Assembly (NCBI GenBank): GCA_001898485.1
Contig: MKTY01000018.1
Span: 124,001 to 188,000 of the forward strand
DNA: 64,000 nt
Origin: Sphingobacteriales bacterium 46-32
GTDB taxonomy: Bacteria > Bacteroidota > Bacteroidia > Chitinophagales > Chitinophagaceae
Reading direction: 5' to 3'
This document shows positions 18,035 to 30,016 of the stretch, piece by piece. Position numbers and translations under genes: made by a program. The notes under the pieces were generated by a model. It did no database searches. It had not been told where the DNA came from and was given only the letters and a program-made list of their open reading frames with translations. The stretch's first letter is position 1. Each line of letters starts with the position of its first letter.

Positions 18035-20050
18035 ATGAAACAGTACAAATTTCTAACAGCATTATTGTTTGCAACCTTCTTCGTGGCTGTTGCACAGGCG
18101 CGGCAGGCGGCTTCAACAGTATTTGAAATCAGGCAGCCTGATTATAAACGTAGTCCACTCACGGGCATGACGCGCCAGCACTGGAAAGATGCCGGCGTTT
18201 ATTTGTTGCAGGGTGCATTCAGCTATATCAAAAAGCTGGATGACTATATGGTATTTCCCCATCAGCCAGGCAAGTCGTACCCCGTTAATGAAAAACAATT
18301 ACCAGTAGAAAAGCTGGAAGGGCTCTGCCGCACTCTTTTCATAGCCGCACCTTTGCTGCGCGAAGATTCCAACCTCGTCATCAATAATGTGCGGCTGCTG
18401 GATTATTACCGGCATCATTTACGGAAGCTGCTTAACCCTGCCTCGCCGGGTTATATTGCGCCCCGTGCACCCAATGGCGGATCGCACCAGGCGCTGGTAG
18501 AGTTTGGCGCATTATCGATTTCTTTTTTCTCCGTACCCAACCTGCTGTGGGATCCATTGGATAAAGAAGTGAAAGACGGACTGGCTGCACTGATGCTCAG
18601 TTATGGTGATGGGCCAACCAATCCCTCCAACTGGCGTTTCTTCAACATTTTTGTCCTGAGTTTTTTTCGCGAAAAAGGATATACTGTCAATAATAAGCTG
18701 CTCGAAGAATACCTGCGGCTGAGCCTTACCCATTACCGCGGAGGCGGCTGGTATAGCGATGTGCCCGCTTACGATTATTACAGCATGTGGGCGTTTCAGA
18801 TGTATGGCATGCTGTGGTCAGAGTTTTTTGGGAAAAAATATTATCCGGCCGAATGCGCGGTGTTGCTCAATAACTTCCGCGATATGTCGCAGACCTATCC
18901 TTATATGTTTGCCCGAAACGGACACATGATCATGTGGGGCAGAAGTATCACCTATCGCTTTGCTGCCAATATTCCGCTTGCCCTTACCGGCTATCTGCCG
19001 GCAGGCGAAGTAAATGCTGGCTGGATGCGGCGCCTGGCTTCAGGTACCCTACTGCAATTTTTACAAAACCCTTCCTTCCTCGAAGACCGGATTCCCACAC
19101 TGGGTTTCTATGGAGCTTTTGATGATGCTGTACAGTACTACAGCTGCCGTGGCAGCGTATTCTGGATGGGCAAATCATTCCTTGCGCTGCTGCTGCCATC
19201 TGATAATCCTTTCTGGACAGAAAAAGAAAATGACGGCCCCTGGGTAAATGAAATAAAACCCAATAAGCCGGCACAGCATTTTCAGATTGGCCCCGGCATC
19301 CTGATGACCGACTATGCCGGCATCGGTGCTGCTGAGCTAAGAGCGTGGTGCAATACACGCCTGGGCGGCAACTGGACCGATTATCGCGCCAATGAAAATT
19401 ATAACCGGCTGGCATATAACAGCGCTTTTCCCTGGCAGACAGATGGTGCCAACGGAGAAGTGGCCATGAACTATCTGCTGCGCAGCAACCTGCAGAAATG
19501 GGAGCCACTGCATCTTTACACGTTCAAACGTTTTGCCGGTGAAGTGTATTACCGCAGTGCTGTACTCGAAACCGATAGCACCGTGCAGATGGATCTTGCT
19601 GATGTATTTCTGCCACACGGCATCATACGTGTTGACCGTATTCGTGCAAAGGATGAGTGCGACATCCGCCTCGGCCATTATGCATTGCCGGCACTGAAAG
19701 GCGCCATCCGTAAGGAAACACGAAAGGTCGAAGGACACACCGTACAACTGATCGATAATGGTATCTATCAACTGGCAATGATCACCCTCGAGGGACTGGA
19801 AAACCCGGCTGCCATCGATACAAAGGGATTACATCCGGCTGCAGCCAACAGCACCGTTATCAATGCAACGGGTAAAATACATGGCGGTGATAAAACGAAA
19901 TGGCTGATTACGCTTCAGCTGTGGAAGCCATCGGGACAGTCATGGACAAATGCAGAATTGTTGCCGGTAAGATCAGTAAAACACTCCGGTAATGATCAGT
20001 CTGTTCAGCTGTTGTTTAAAAATGGAACCAGTAAAACAATCACGTTTTAA
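18035..20050 (+). CDS. DUF2264 domain protein, probable glycan-active enzyme
   Basis: A 671-residue exported protein (signal peptide MKQYKFLTALLFATFFVAVAQA) with a DUF2264 domain over about residues 30-390. The family start PLTGMTRQHWKDAGVYLLQGA is clear, as is the run of helical repeats expected of an alpha/alpha toroid. The C-terminal 250 residues look beta-rich. DUF2264 proteins occur in glycan-utilisation loci, and some have been linked to removal of uronosyl residues; I cannot confirm that for this member. It lies between the glycosylasparaginase and the beta-galactosidase. The gene is preceded by an unusual heptamer array in place of an ordinary promoter. Confidence 0.88.
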   Translation: MKQYKFLTALLFATFFVAVAQARQAASTVFEIRQPDYKRSPLTGMTRQHWKDAGVYLLQGAFSYIKKLDDYMVFPHQPGKSYPVNEKQLPVEKLEGLCRTLFIAAPLLREDSNLVINNVRLLDYYRHHLRKLLNPASPGYIAPRAPNGGSHQALVEFGALSISFFSVPNLLWDPLDKEVKDGLAALMLSYGDGPTNPSNWRFFNIFVLSFFREKGYTVNNKLLEEYLRLSLTHYRGGGWYSDVPAYDYYSMWAFQMYGMLWSEFFGKKYYPAECAVLLNNFRDMSQTYPYMFARNGHMIMWGRSITYRFAANIPLALTGYLPAGEVNAGWMRRLASGTLLQFLQNPSFLEDRIPTLGFYGAFDDAVQYYSCRGSVFWMGKSFLALLLPSDNPFWTEKENDGPWVNEIKPNKPAQHFQIGPGILMTDYAGIGAAELRAWCNTRLGGNWTDYRANENYNRLAYNSAFPWQTDGANGEVAMNYLLRSNLQKWEPLHLYTFKRFAGEVYYRSAVLETDSTVQMDLADVFLPHGIIRVDRIRAKDECDIRLGHYALPALKGAIRKETRKVEGHTVQLIDNGIYQLAMITLEGLENPAAIDTKGLHPAAANSTVINATGKIHGGDKTKWLITLQLWKPSGQSWTNAELLPVRSVKHSGNDQSVQLLFKNGTSKTITF

Positions 20051-20059
20051 GAACCATAA

Positions 20060-23188
<3,129 letters not shown>

Positions 23189-23491
23189 GTTACTGTTGAA
23201 ATAAATGTTCCGGTGGATGTATTTTATCTCCTACAGACACGCGGTAGATCAGGGCCTGCTGGAATTAGCATGCTGTACTATCTTTTTTAACAAACCATAA
23301 TTCGACTTTTTGCCTCCACGGCCGGCGGGGCCGATATGGTTCACAAGGCACCTTGTGAACCACAAGAAAAAATAAGAGAATATGGTATGGGAATGCCCCT
23401 GCTATACTACTGACATCTTCGGATTGTAGTGCCGCGATACGTTGCGGCACTGCTGTTTCTTATATACCCTTTGCCTTTATCCTTCTGCCTT
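23189..23491. other. Intergenic region with two hairpin-forming palindromes
   Basis: This gene-free stretch between convergent genes holds a near-perfect palindrome at 23331-23354 (arms GGTTCACAAGG / CCTTGTGAACC, 2-base centre) and another at 23428-23451 (arms AGTGCCGC / GCGGCACT). Either could stop transcription from one side, although neither has a T-run. Pyrimidine-rich words of the dispersed repeat family fill the last 35 bases. I see no gene here. Confidence 0.6.
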
Positions 23492-23875
23492 TCACCCTAT
23501 CTTCTTCTGAATCATCCATACATGGCCAAAAGGATCTTTGAACTGCCCCTGGCGGTAACCATAATCATAATCGGTTACGGGAGTGACCAGTTCTGCGCCG
23601 GCAGCCACAGCCCGGTTTACCAGCCCGTGTACATCATCGGTAAAAAGACCAATGATGACCTGGATGCCCCATTCCGTGGGGTTTGAAAATACATGCATGG
23701 CAGTGGCTTCGTGCAGATGAAAGAGGGCGCCATCAATAACCAGTTCTGCTACATGAATGCTGCCATCGTCATTGCTGAAACGACGTAATTCTTCGGCGCC
23801 CAGTCCATCTGTATAAAAGCTGATGTCTTTTACGCCATTGGGGATATACAATTCGGGGGCAAAATGTGCTGCCAT
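23492..23875 (-). CDS. VOC/glyoxalase superfamily protein (PhnB-like)
   Basis: A 127-residue VOC-fold protein. Seen: the paired beta-alpha-beta-beta-beta pattern, ELYIPNGVKDISFYTDGLGA at the start, DGALFHLHEA in the middle, and the family ending FKDPFGHVWMIQKK. Such proteins bind a metal or a small molecule; the substrate is unknown. I chose ATG 23875 because the fold starts directly after it; an in-frame start 55 codons upstream would add low-complexity residues and overlap the divergent gene at 23965. Purine-rich repeat words begin right after its stop codon and pyrimidine-rich ones precede its start. Confidence 0.85.
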   Translation of the reverse strand: MAAHFAPELYIPNGVKDISFYTDGLGAEELRRFSNDDGSIHVAELVIDGALFHLHEATAMHVFSNPTEWGIQVIIGLFTDDVHGLVNRAVAAGAELVTPVTDYDYGYRQGQFKDPFGHVWMIQKKIG

Positions 23876-23964
23876 ACAAATAAGGGTTAATGGGTGAGGG
23901 TGAAAGGAGGGAGGTGTAGGATAAAGATAGGAAGGTTTTGGCTTTGAGGTATTATATTTAAGGG

Positions 23965-26682
23965 ATGAAAACAAAGGGCCGGTATCTTGTTTTTTTATCC
24001 ATCCTCTTCTGCAGTATTGCCCATGGGCAATACGAATCACTCCGCAGCGAAATACTGGCCACCGACAGTTTTAATCGTGCCTACCCAAGGGAGAAAATAT
24101 TTCTTCATCTTGACCGTCCTTATTATAACCTGAAAGATACCATCTGGATCAAGGGGTATATTTTATCAGCCACAGACCTTACTGCCATGGATAGTAGTCA
24201 ATTGGTGTATATCGATATCCTTGATAATTCAGGCCAGGTCATTAAACGAAGCAGTGTCTACAGTGCTGCCGGAATCTTTTTTGCCAATCTGCGGCTATCT
24301 GAAACAGATTTCAAACAGGGCGTATACTGGTTACGTACCCATACACAGTTTATGCGAAACTATGGCGATTCCGTTTTTCCCCTGACACGGTTTGCCATTA
24401 TCGGTTCCGGCAACCCCGACTGGGAAATAGCGCTTGGTAAGGCGGGAGTGGCAGAAGGGAAATTTTTTCTGCAAGCGAGTCTGCTGCCAGCTACCGGGCA
24501 GACATTCAGCCGCGAAGAGGTATCGCTGGTATTAAAAGCAAAAAATAAAACCCTGCTCCGCCAAAAAGTAATAACGGGTCTCGATGGACAACTGACAGTG
24601 CAGGAGCCACTGCCAGAGATGGGGAACGTTCAGCAATTGCAGCTACAGTTATCGGTAGGTCGCGATTTCAGTATGCAGGTGCCGGTATATGTGCAGGAAA
24701 AACTTGAACTGGATCTTCAATTTCTGCCTGAAGGCGGAACGCTGATAGCCGGGCAACGCCAACGGCTGGGATTTAAAGCCATCAACTCTGCCGGCCGGGG
24801 TGTGGAAGTAAAGGGGCAAATTGAAAATGAGCAGGGTAGTGTTGTGACGCAATTTACTTCGGTACATAAAGGAATGGGATTGGTCTGGTTCAGCCCCGAG
24901 GCAGGTGTTCGTTACACTGCGGTACTCGACGATGGGCAACGCTTCGCGCTGCCACCGGCACAACAAAGTGGTACACGGTTACAGGTAGACAATGACCCGG
25001 CTTCGGATAGCCTGGTAGTATGGGTCGATGCCAGTGCAGATATGCAGAATAAGCCTTATTTTTTTCGTGCCAGCTCACATGGCATCAGTTGTGCCATGGG
25101 CGTTATCCGCACAAAATCGCAGCCCTCACGTGTAGCGATTGCCAAAAGCGCTTTTCCTTCCGGCATCAGCCGGTTTACTTTATTTGATGAAAAAGGTATG
25201 CCACTCAATGAGCGCAGCACACTCATCTGGCATAGGGATACATTGCAAATTGAGTTGACCACCCATAAACCGACCTATGGCAACCGCGATAGTGTATCGG
25301 TGACGGTGCAGGTGCGTAATGCGGCAGGTGAGCCGGTAGTAGGCAGTTTTTCGCTGGCGGTTATAGATACGGGTCGGGTATTGCCGGCACCGTATGCCGA
25401 TAACATACTAAGTCATATGTTGCTTTCCTCTGAGCTGAAAGGAGCAATAGAAGATCCGGCGTATTACTTTACTGACCCTGCACCCGAAGCGGTGGAAGCC
25501 CTGCTGCTTACGCAGGGCTGGGTACAATATCCCCAGGCATTTACTAAACCGGTTTACCTGTATGAAAAACAATTTTCGGTAACCGGTAAGGTCACAAACC
25601 TGCTCAATAAACCCGTGAAAGGTTCTGAACTCACCCTGCTGGGTAAAGACGGGAGGTTCGGTTCATTTATCACCCAAACCACTACCGATGAAAAGGGCCG
25701 GTTTACCTTCAACGATTTTCCGTTGTTTAATACCGATACGGTAGGCATGCTCATAAAGGCGTCAAACAGAAAAGGGAAACAATTTGGCATCGGTATAGAA
25801 CTGGATCTGCCACGGCAACCTGGTGCGCCGGCCTCACCAATGCCAGCCTTTGCCAGGCTGGATATTGCGTACGACACCGCTGTGTCTGTGCAGCTACAGC
25901 AAAAAGCTAACCTGTATCGCGGACTCAGAAGAGAGCGCGGCTATCTGCCCGAAGTGATTGTAAAAAGCAGGTTACGTGTAAAAGGATCGAAAAACCTCAA
26001 CGAAGATCGCGAAGCCGATCAGACGATCACCGAAGCCATGCTCGAAAAAGATGCGAAAGAAGAACTGTTGTATATCCTCAACCGCGATGTAAAGGGGTTT
26101 AACAGGAGTACTTTTCCCAAGAGCAATATACAGACGTATAAAGTAAATGGCGACTTCGCTGTATTTGTGATCGATGGTTTTAATATCAACCGCAATTATG
26201 AACCCACGTCCCCCAGTCCCACAGCGTTTGTAGATTATCTGAACGATTATCTGAAGTACATCCGGGTAGAAGAAGTAGTGGGCATAGAAGTGCTGACTTC
26301 ACCTGGTAATACATTTGTTTACGAAAACGAGTTTAACCTGCGGCCGGAAGGCGGCTACCGGTATGCGTTTATCGAAATCACCACACGCTCAGGTAATGGT
26401 GCATTTTACAAAAGCCTGCCCGGCACCTATCTCTACAAACCCACCGCACCTGTTACCGGTAAATTATTTTATTCACCCCGTTATACCAGCAAAGAAACAG
26501 ATCTCACGATACTCGACTACCGCAGCACTTTATTCTGGAAACCCGATATCATTACCGATGAACAGGGACAGGCTCAGTTGTCTTTCTATACATCCGATAG
26601 TAAAACAGGTTATCTCTTGATCATTCAGGGTACGGATATGATTGGAGGGGTGGGAGTGAAGAGTCGGGTGTTGAAGAAATAA
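23965..26682 (+). CDS. Surface protein with MG2-like, carboxypeptidase-regulatory and plug-like domains
   Basis: A 905-residue secreted protein (signal peptide MKTKGRYLVFLSILFCSIAHG). The N-terminal region (about 40-130) resembles the MG2 domain of alpha-2-macroglobulins (EKIFLHLDRPYYNLKDTIWI). Around 530-600 is a carboxypeptidase-D regulatory-like domain (FSVTGKVTNLLNKPVKG). Residues 680-800 resemble a TonB receptor plug (VFVIDGFNINRN, EEVVGIEVLTSPGN), but there is no receptor barrel. Large proteins of this arrangement are common in Chitinophagaceae and have no proven role; outer-membrane binding or assembly is inferred. It is a single gene with the TATAAAGG repeat starting directly after its stop. 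Confidence 0.82.
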   Translation: MKTKGRYLVFLSILFCSIAHGQYESLRSEILATDSFNRAYPREKIFLHLDRPYYNLKDTIWIKGYILSATDLTAMDSSQLVYIDILDNSGQVIKRSSVYSAAGIFFANLRLSETDFKQGVYWLRTHTQFMRNYGDSVFPLTRFAIIGSGNPDWEIALGKAGVAEGKFFLQASLLPATGQTFSREEVSLVLKAKNKTLLRQKVITGLDGQLTVQEPLPEMGNVQQLQLQLSVGRDFSMQVPVYVQEKLELDLQFLPEGGTLIAGQRQRLGFKAINSAGRGVEVKGQIENEQGSVVTQFTSVHKGMGLVWFSPEAGVRYTAVLDDGQRFALPPAQQSGTRLQVDNDPASDSLVVWVDASADMQNKPYFFRASSHGISCAMGVIRTKSQPSRVAIAKSAFPSGISRFTLFDEKGMPLNERSTLIWHRDTLQIELTTHKPTYGNRDSVSVTVQVRNAAGEPVVGSFSLAVIDTGRVLPAPYADNILSHMLLSSELKGAIEDPAYYFTDPAPEAVEALLLTQGWVQYPQAFTKPVYLYEKQFSVTGKVTNLLNKPVKGSELTLLGKDGRFGSFITQTTTDEKGRFTFNDFPLFNTDTVGMLIKASNRKGKQFGIGIELDLPRQPGAPASPMPAFARLDIAYDTAVSVQLQQKANLYRGLRRERGYLPEVIVKSRLRVKGSKNLNEDREADQTITEAMLEKDAKEELLYILNRDVKGFNRSTFPKSNIQTYKVNGDFAVFVIDGFNINRNYEPTSPSPTAFVDYLNDYLKYIRVEEVVGIEVLTSPGNTFVYENEFNLRPEGGYRYAFIEITTRSGNGAFYKSLPGTYLYKPTAPVTGKLFYSPRYTSKETDLTILDYRSTLFWKPDIITDEQGQAQLSFYTSDSKTGYLLIIQGTDMIGGVGVKSRVLKK

Positions 26683-26742
26683 GTTTAAAAGTATAAAGGT
26701 ATAAAGGTTTAAAAGTATAAAGGGTGTAAAGAGTTTAAAGGG
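26683..26742 (+). repeat. TATAAAGG/TTTAAAAG short-period repeat after a stop codon
   Basis: The repeat begins immediately after the stop of the 905-residue protein, with units TTTAAAAG, TATAAAGG, TATAAAGG, TTTAAAAG and TATAAAGGG. It is the same family, position and orientation as 17821-17880 and, on the minus strand, 27541-27580. Confidence 0.8.
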
Positions 26743-26808
26743 TGAATGTTGGCGATCTGCATTAATAAGCTGGTCCCGGTATTACGGAAACATCGGTGGA
26801 GTAGTAAA

Positions 26809-26837
26809 CCGGTCAGGACACGCAGCGTCCCGACCGG
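26809..26837. repeat. GC-rich palindrome (GCGTCC.GACC family)
   Basis: An imperfect hairpin: CCGGTCAGGAC pairs with GTCCCGACCGG with one mismatch. A related hairpin lies at 61106-61130. It sits between convergent genes and could be a dispersed REP-like element or a terminator without a T-run. Confidence 0.5.
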
Positions 26838-26893
26838 GGCCGTTAATTTGATCTATCCGCCGCTGATTAGCAAAACACAACAGTGATTGTTTC

Positions 26894-27481
26894 TCATTTT
26901 TCAGGATTCTCTGCTTCACATTTACTGGTAAACTCATCCTGCACTTTCTGCATTTGGGTAATATGCCTTCCTGCGTGCTGCGCGAGAAAATAAATGTACT
27001 GATACACATCAATCTTCCCGAGGTTATTGACGGTCATCGTTGTTTTGTATACAACCCCTTCTCCGTTAGGCATGGAATGGAGATAGTGTAAACAGCGATC
27101 TGCCTGCTCTTTCAGTTCCTGCCTGATTTCGGTCAGCGGCCTGATGCCGGCTGGCTCCATGTGCGCGGGTCTTATCCACTCGAAAGCCATGTGTTGGCCA
27201 ATCTGATCAAGACCTTCAATAGAAAAACGGTAATCTTTTAGTAAATCAGGCAATGAATATTTCTCCACCTGTTGCAATGCCTTTCGCGTTCCTTTTTCAA
27301 TCAGGATTAATAGAAAATGACTGGTCAGTGCAATATGCTCCAGGTTTTCGTTGATAGACCAGCCGCCATGCACTGGTTTATACCGGCGCAAATCTTCTGG
27401 TTTTTCAAACCAGGTATCGACTTCAGCAAAAGTATCGCGGACAGCAGTTTCTATCTTTCTTAGGATGTCATGAATGGTCAT
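26894..27481 (-). CDS. DinB family protein
   Basis: A 195-residue four-helix DinB/YfiT-type protein. The expected metal ligands are present: His in ENLEHIALTSH and the pair in QHAGRHITQM near the C-terminus. Family members bind a divalent metal and include thiol-dependent transferases; the substrate is unknown here. I chose ATG 27481 because the fold begins with MTIHDILRKIETAV; a start 13 codons upstream has no family support. It is followed downstream by the GC-rich palindrome at 26809. Confidence 0.88.
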   Translation of the reverse strand: MTIHDILRKIETAVRDTFAEVDTWFEKPEDLRRYKPVHGGWSINENLEHIALTSHFLLILIEKGTRKALQQVEKYSLPDLLKDYRFSIEGLDQIGQHMAFEWIRPAHMEPAGIRPLTEIRQELKEQADRCLHYLHSMPNGEGVVYKTTMTVNNLGKIDVYQYIYFLAQHAGRHITQMQKVQDEFTSKCEAENPEK

Positions 27482-27540
27482 ACAAAAATGCACTTCAGCG
27501 GGTAAAATAGAAATAGTCAAAAGCAGCGCTAATGCCCCCT

Positions 27541-27580
27541 TTAAACACTTTATACTCTTTAAACCCTTTATACTTTTTGA
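27541..27580 (-). repeat. TATAAAGG/TTTAAAGAG short-period repeat after a stop codon
   Basis: Read on the minus strand, the repeat begins a few bases after the stop of the YciI-like gene, with units AGTATAAAGGG, TTTAAAGAG, TATAAAGTG and TTTAAAG. It is the third member of this family in the window and has the same gene-relative orientation as the other two. Confidence 0.78.
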
Positions 27581-27871
27581 CTAATTCGGCTGCACTGCCG
27601 GAAGCCTGTAATGCTGTCCATCCCACACAAATAATTCATCGATGCGGAAGGTCCAGAATTTGAAGAGGGGAGATTTGCGGAGAAGCTCTTCTACCTGCCG
27701 TTTATTTTCGGCATTTACCGTGATCCATACCTTATGCGTTTCCATACTCACCACATATTGATCAATGATCTCTTTGTTGATGAGGTAATTGATGTAGGTG
27801 CGGTGAGGCGGAACGAGGTCTACAAAATCATCGCGCATCTCAAACTCTATGGTCACCTGGTATTTTTGCAT
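27581..27871 (-). CDS. YciI/muconolactone-isomerase-like small protein
   Basis: A 96-residue protein starting MQKYQVTIEFEM at ATG 27871, preferred over a start 12 codons upstream because the first beta strand begins here. The pattern (beta strand, helix with PPHRTYINYLINK, strand VVSMETHKVWITV, helix NKRQVEELLRKSP) fits a ferredoxin-like alpha/beta fold such as the muconolactone isomerase or YciI families. No catalytic residues can be assigned. The role is unknown. Confidence 0.6.
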   Translation of the reverse strand: MQKYQVTIEFEMRDDFVDLVPPHRTYINYLINKEIIDQYVVSMETHKVWITVNAENKRQVEELLRKSPLFKFWTFRIDELFVWDGQHYRLPAVQPN

Positions 27872-27954
27872 AAGGGCTACTATTGAATAAGACAATTTAG
27901 AGCGCAAAATGTTGCACCGGTGTCAAAAAAATGATAATTGCGGATCAGGGGCAT

Positions 27955-27976
27955 AAAAAAAGCCCCCAATGGAGGC
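27955..27976 (-). terminator. Rho-independent terminator after tRNA-Val
   Basis: On the minus strand, GCCTCC-ATT-GGGGGC forms a 6-bp stem (one G-U pair) followed by seven T residues, directly downstream of the tRNA. Confidence 0.85.
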
Positions 27977-27981
27977 AATCG

Positions 27982-28056
27982 TGGAACGTACTGGACTCGA
28001 ACCAGTGACCCCTACTCTGTCAAAGTAATGCTCTGAACCAACTGAGCTAACGTTCC
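27982..28056 (-). tRNA. tRNA-Val (anticodon GAC)
   Basis: A 75-nt cloverleaf on the minus strand. The acceptor arm GGAACGT pairs with ACGTTCC, the D arm contains GCTCAGTTGG, the anticodon loop is TTGACAG flanked by TTACT/AGTAG giving anticodon GAC, and the T arm contains GGTTCGAGTCC. CCA is not encoded. A terminator follows. Confidence 0.93.
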
Positions 28057-28084
28057 GGGGTTGTAAATGTAAGATGTTTTTGGA

Positions 28085-29383
28085 TTAAACGGTCCAGTCT
28101 ACAATCTGATTCACCCATTCGGCGCGGTAAGGGGTGCTGATGCGGATATAATTATCGGTATATCCTTCCATCATATTGTTTTTGGCGCTGCCTTCAAACA
28201 ATACCTTACGCTGCTGGCCGGCATGTGCAGCGGTGAAATACTGCATCTTCATGTAGCTAAGATTACGCAGTGTTTTATTACGCTGGTGGCGAACTTCCAT
28301 GGGTACAACAGGCTTCAGCTGCAGGGCATGCGTATTGTCGCGCTCACTGTAGGTAAATACGTGCAGGTAAGAAATGTCGAGGCTGTGCAGAAAATCAAAT
28401 GTTTCCTGGAAGTATTCATCTGTTTCGCCGGGAAAACCCACGATCACATCCACACCTATGGCACAGTGTGGCATCAGGTTTTTGATCAATTGTACCCGTT
28501 CCGCATACAGCTCACGGCGATAGCGGCGGCGCATGGCCGCCAGGATGCTGTTGCTGCCGCTTTGCAACGGTATATGAAAATGCGGCATGAACTTGCGGCT
28601 CTGTGCCACAAAACGGATGATATCGTTGGTAAGCAGGTTGGGCTCAATAGAGGAGATGCGGTAGCGTTGAATACCTTCTACCTCATCGAGAGCCTGTACG
28701 AGTTCATAAAAATTCTCTTCCCGCTGATTTATGCCAATGGTTGTGCCGGCGCCATCGGGGCCTTTGCCAAAGTCGCCGAGGTTGACGCCCGTCAGCACGA
28801 TTTCCTGCACACCAGCGGCAGCCAGTTCTTCTGCATTGCGCAGCACATTGCTGACGGTATCGCTGCGGCTCTTGCCACGGGCCATGGGAATCGTACAGAA
28901 AGCACAGTTATAGTCACAACCATCCTGTACCTTAAGAAAGGTGCGGGTGCGGTCATTGACCGACCAGCTGGAATGAAAACCGGTTACATCTTCCACATCG
29001 CAGCTGCAGATACGGGCAGAATCACCCTTTGACAGCTCGCGCAGGTGCTGGGCTATATTGAACTTTTCGGCGGCACCCAGTACCAGGTCCACACCGGGAA
29101 TCTCGGAGATTTCTTTGGGTTTGAGCTGGGCATAGCAGCCGGTGATCACCACCAGGCTTTCGGGAGCTTTGCGCTGGATACGGCGCACCAGCTGACGGCA
29201 TTCCTTATCGGCATTATCGGTCACGGAGCAGGTGTTGATAACATACACATCTGCCTGATCTTCAAACTCTTTTTTCTCAAAACCTTCCTGCTCCAGCAAA
29301 CGCGAGAGGGAGGATGTTTCCGAAAAGTTGAGCTTACAACCCAGTGTATGAAAAGCCACAGTGCGGGGCGACGACAGAGACAT
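28085..29383 (-). CDS. mtaB: tRNA t6A37 methylthiotransferase MtaB
   Basis: A 432-residue radical-SAM methylthiotransferase that converts t6A37 to ms2t6A in tRNAs reading ANN codons. Domains: UPF0004 N-terminal domain (FHTLGCKLNFSETSSL, with further Fe-S Cys in NTCSVTDNAD and ITGCYAQL), radical SAM core with the CxxxCxxC cluster in CDYNCAFCTIP, and a C-terminal TRAM-like region. The TLGCKLN start and the length fit MtaB rather than MiaB or RimO. I chose ATG 29383; an in-frame ATG 42 codons upstream would translate repeat DNA. A TAnnTTTG-type box (29397-29390) lies 6 bases before this ATG, so the mRNA may have almost no leader. Confidence 0.93.
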   Translation of the reverse strand: MSLSSPRTVAFHTLGCKLNFSETSSLSRLLEQEGFEKKEFEDQADVYVINTCSVTDNADKECRQLVRRIQRKAPESLVVITGCYAQLKPKEISEIPGVDLVLGAAEKFNIAQHLRELSKGDSARICSCDVEDVTGFHSSWSVNDRTRTFLKVQDGCDYNCAFCTIPMARGKSRSDTVSNVLRNAEELAAAGVQEIVLTGVNLGDFGKGPDGAGTTIGINQREENFYELVQALDEVEGIQRYRISSIEPNLLTNDIIRFVAQSRKFMPHFHIPLQSGSNSILAAMRRRYRRELYAERVQLIKNLMPHCAIGVDVIVGFPGETDEYFQETFDFLHSLDISYLHVFTYSERDNTHALQLKPVVPMEVRHQRNKTLRNLSYMKMQYFTAAHAGQQRKVLFEGSAKNNMMEGYTDNYIRISTPYRAEWVNQIVDWTV

Positions 29384-29389
29384 AGGCCG

Positions 29390-29397
29390 CAAAGTTA
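29390..29397 (-). promoter_or_regulatory. Candidate -7 box (TAACTTTG) of mtaB
   Basis: Minus-strand TAACTTTG matches the Bacteroidota -7 consensus TAnnTTTG and ends 6 bases before the mtaB ATG. No good -33 TTTG is seen. If used, transcription would start at or next to the start codon. Confidence 0.45.
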
Positions 29398-29453
29398 AGG
29401 TAAAAGGAGGAGGAGAGGAGGTGGAAGGAAAAAGGTGGGGAGTGAGGGGTAAC
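29396..29453 (+). repeat. Purine-rich AGG repeat upstream of mtaB
   Basis: A 58-base stretch of AGGTAAAAGGAGGAGG-like words, i.e. pyrimidine-rich on the mtaB strand. It belongs with the words at 308-407, 23460-23500 and 23881-23935. Confidence 0.55.
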
Positions 29454-29470
29454 GAAGATAAATTGAGCCT

Positions 29471-29505
29471 ATTAGCACACCAGCACATCAGCACATTAGC
29501 ACATT
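29471..29505 (-). repeat. ATGTGCTR octamer repeat
   Basis: On the minus strand four octamers read ATGTGCTA, ATGTGCTG, ATGTGCTG and GTGTGCTA. It lies between divergent genes, upstream of the DUF4258 gene. Related arrays are at 17884, 35033 and 35349. Confidence 0.8.
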
Positions 29506-29545
29506 CCATTTGCCTTTTACCTTCAAGCTTTCCCTACATTTGCTT

Positions 29546-30016
29546 GTGAACAAAAAATGGATCCCTTTTCTACTGGTTGCCGTCCTGGCTATCGCATTAT
29601 TCATCGTCCGGCGTTTGCAGCAGCCCGAGCCGGCAAAGCCAAAAACCAATACGACCGATACCCGCCGGACTACCACCGACCCGGCAGCCGTCAACCGCAA
29701 CCGCGGATTTGACCGCCGCATTTCTTATCTCGAGTATACGGCTCATGCCAAATGCCGCATGCAATGCCGCAAGATTACCCAGGCCGAAATAGAAGATATC
29801 ATGCGCAACGGAAAGATCAATTACAATAAAAGCGATGTCAATGACCGGCCATGCCCTACCTATGCGCTGGAAGGCATAACCAGCGACAATCAGCGCGTAC
29901 GCATCGTCTTTGCCCAGTGCGACTTCAAAACAAAAGTGGTCACAGCCATCGACCTCGAAAAAGACTGGAGTTGCGATTGCCCGGGCGATGATCAGAAACA
30001 TCAAAACAAACGCTGA
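29546..30016 (+). CDS. Membrane-anchored DUF4258 domain protein
   Basis: About 156 residues. A GTG at 29546 gives VNKKWIPFLLVAVLAIALFIVRR, a good N-terminal membrane anchor. TTG codons at 29540 and 29510 are also possible; there is no ATG. A Thr/Pro-rich linker is followed by a DUF4258 domain (residues about 62-140): YTAHAKCRMQCRKITQAEIE, then YALEGITSDNQRVRIVFAQC. DUF4258 is a small fold related to toxin-like RelE/BrnT nuclease families, but in Bacteroidota it often occurs as a solitary anchored protein of unknown role. The stop overlaps the next gene (ATGA). Confidence 0.75.
   Translation: MNKKWIPFLLVAVLAIALFIVRRLQQPEPAKPKTNTTDTRRTTTDPAAVNRNRGFDRRISYLEYTAHAKCRMQCRKITQAEIEDIMRNGKINYNKSDVNDRPCPTYALEGITSDNQRVRIVFAQCDFKTKVVTAIDLEKDWSCDCPGDDQKHQNKR

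Noticed and set aside
23492-24040. Longer start for the VOC protein (182 residues)
   Set aside because: The extra 55 residues are low-complexity, derive from repeat DNA and overlap the divergent gene at 23965; the fold begins at 23875.
28223-29032. 269-codon frame opposite mtaB
   Set aside because: Antisense shadow of a highly conserved gene.
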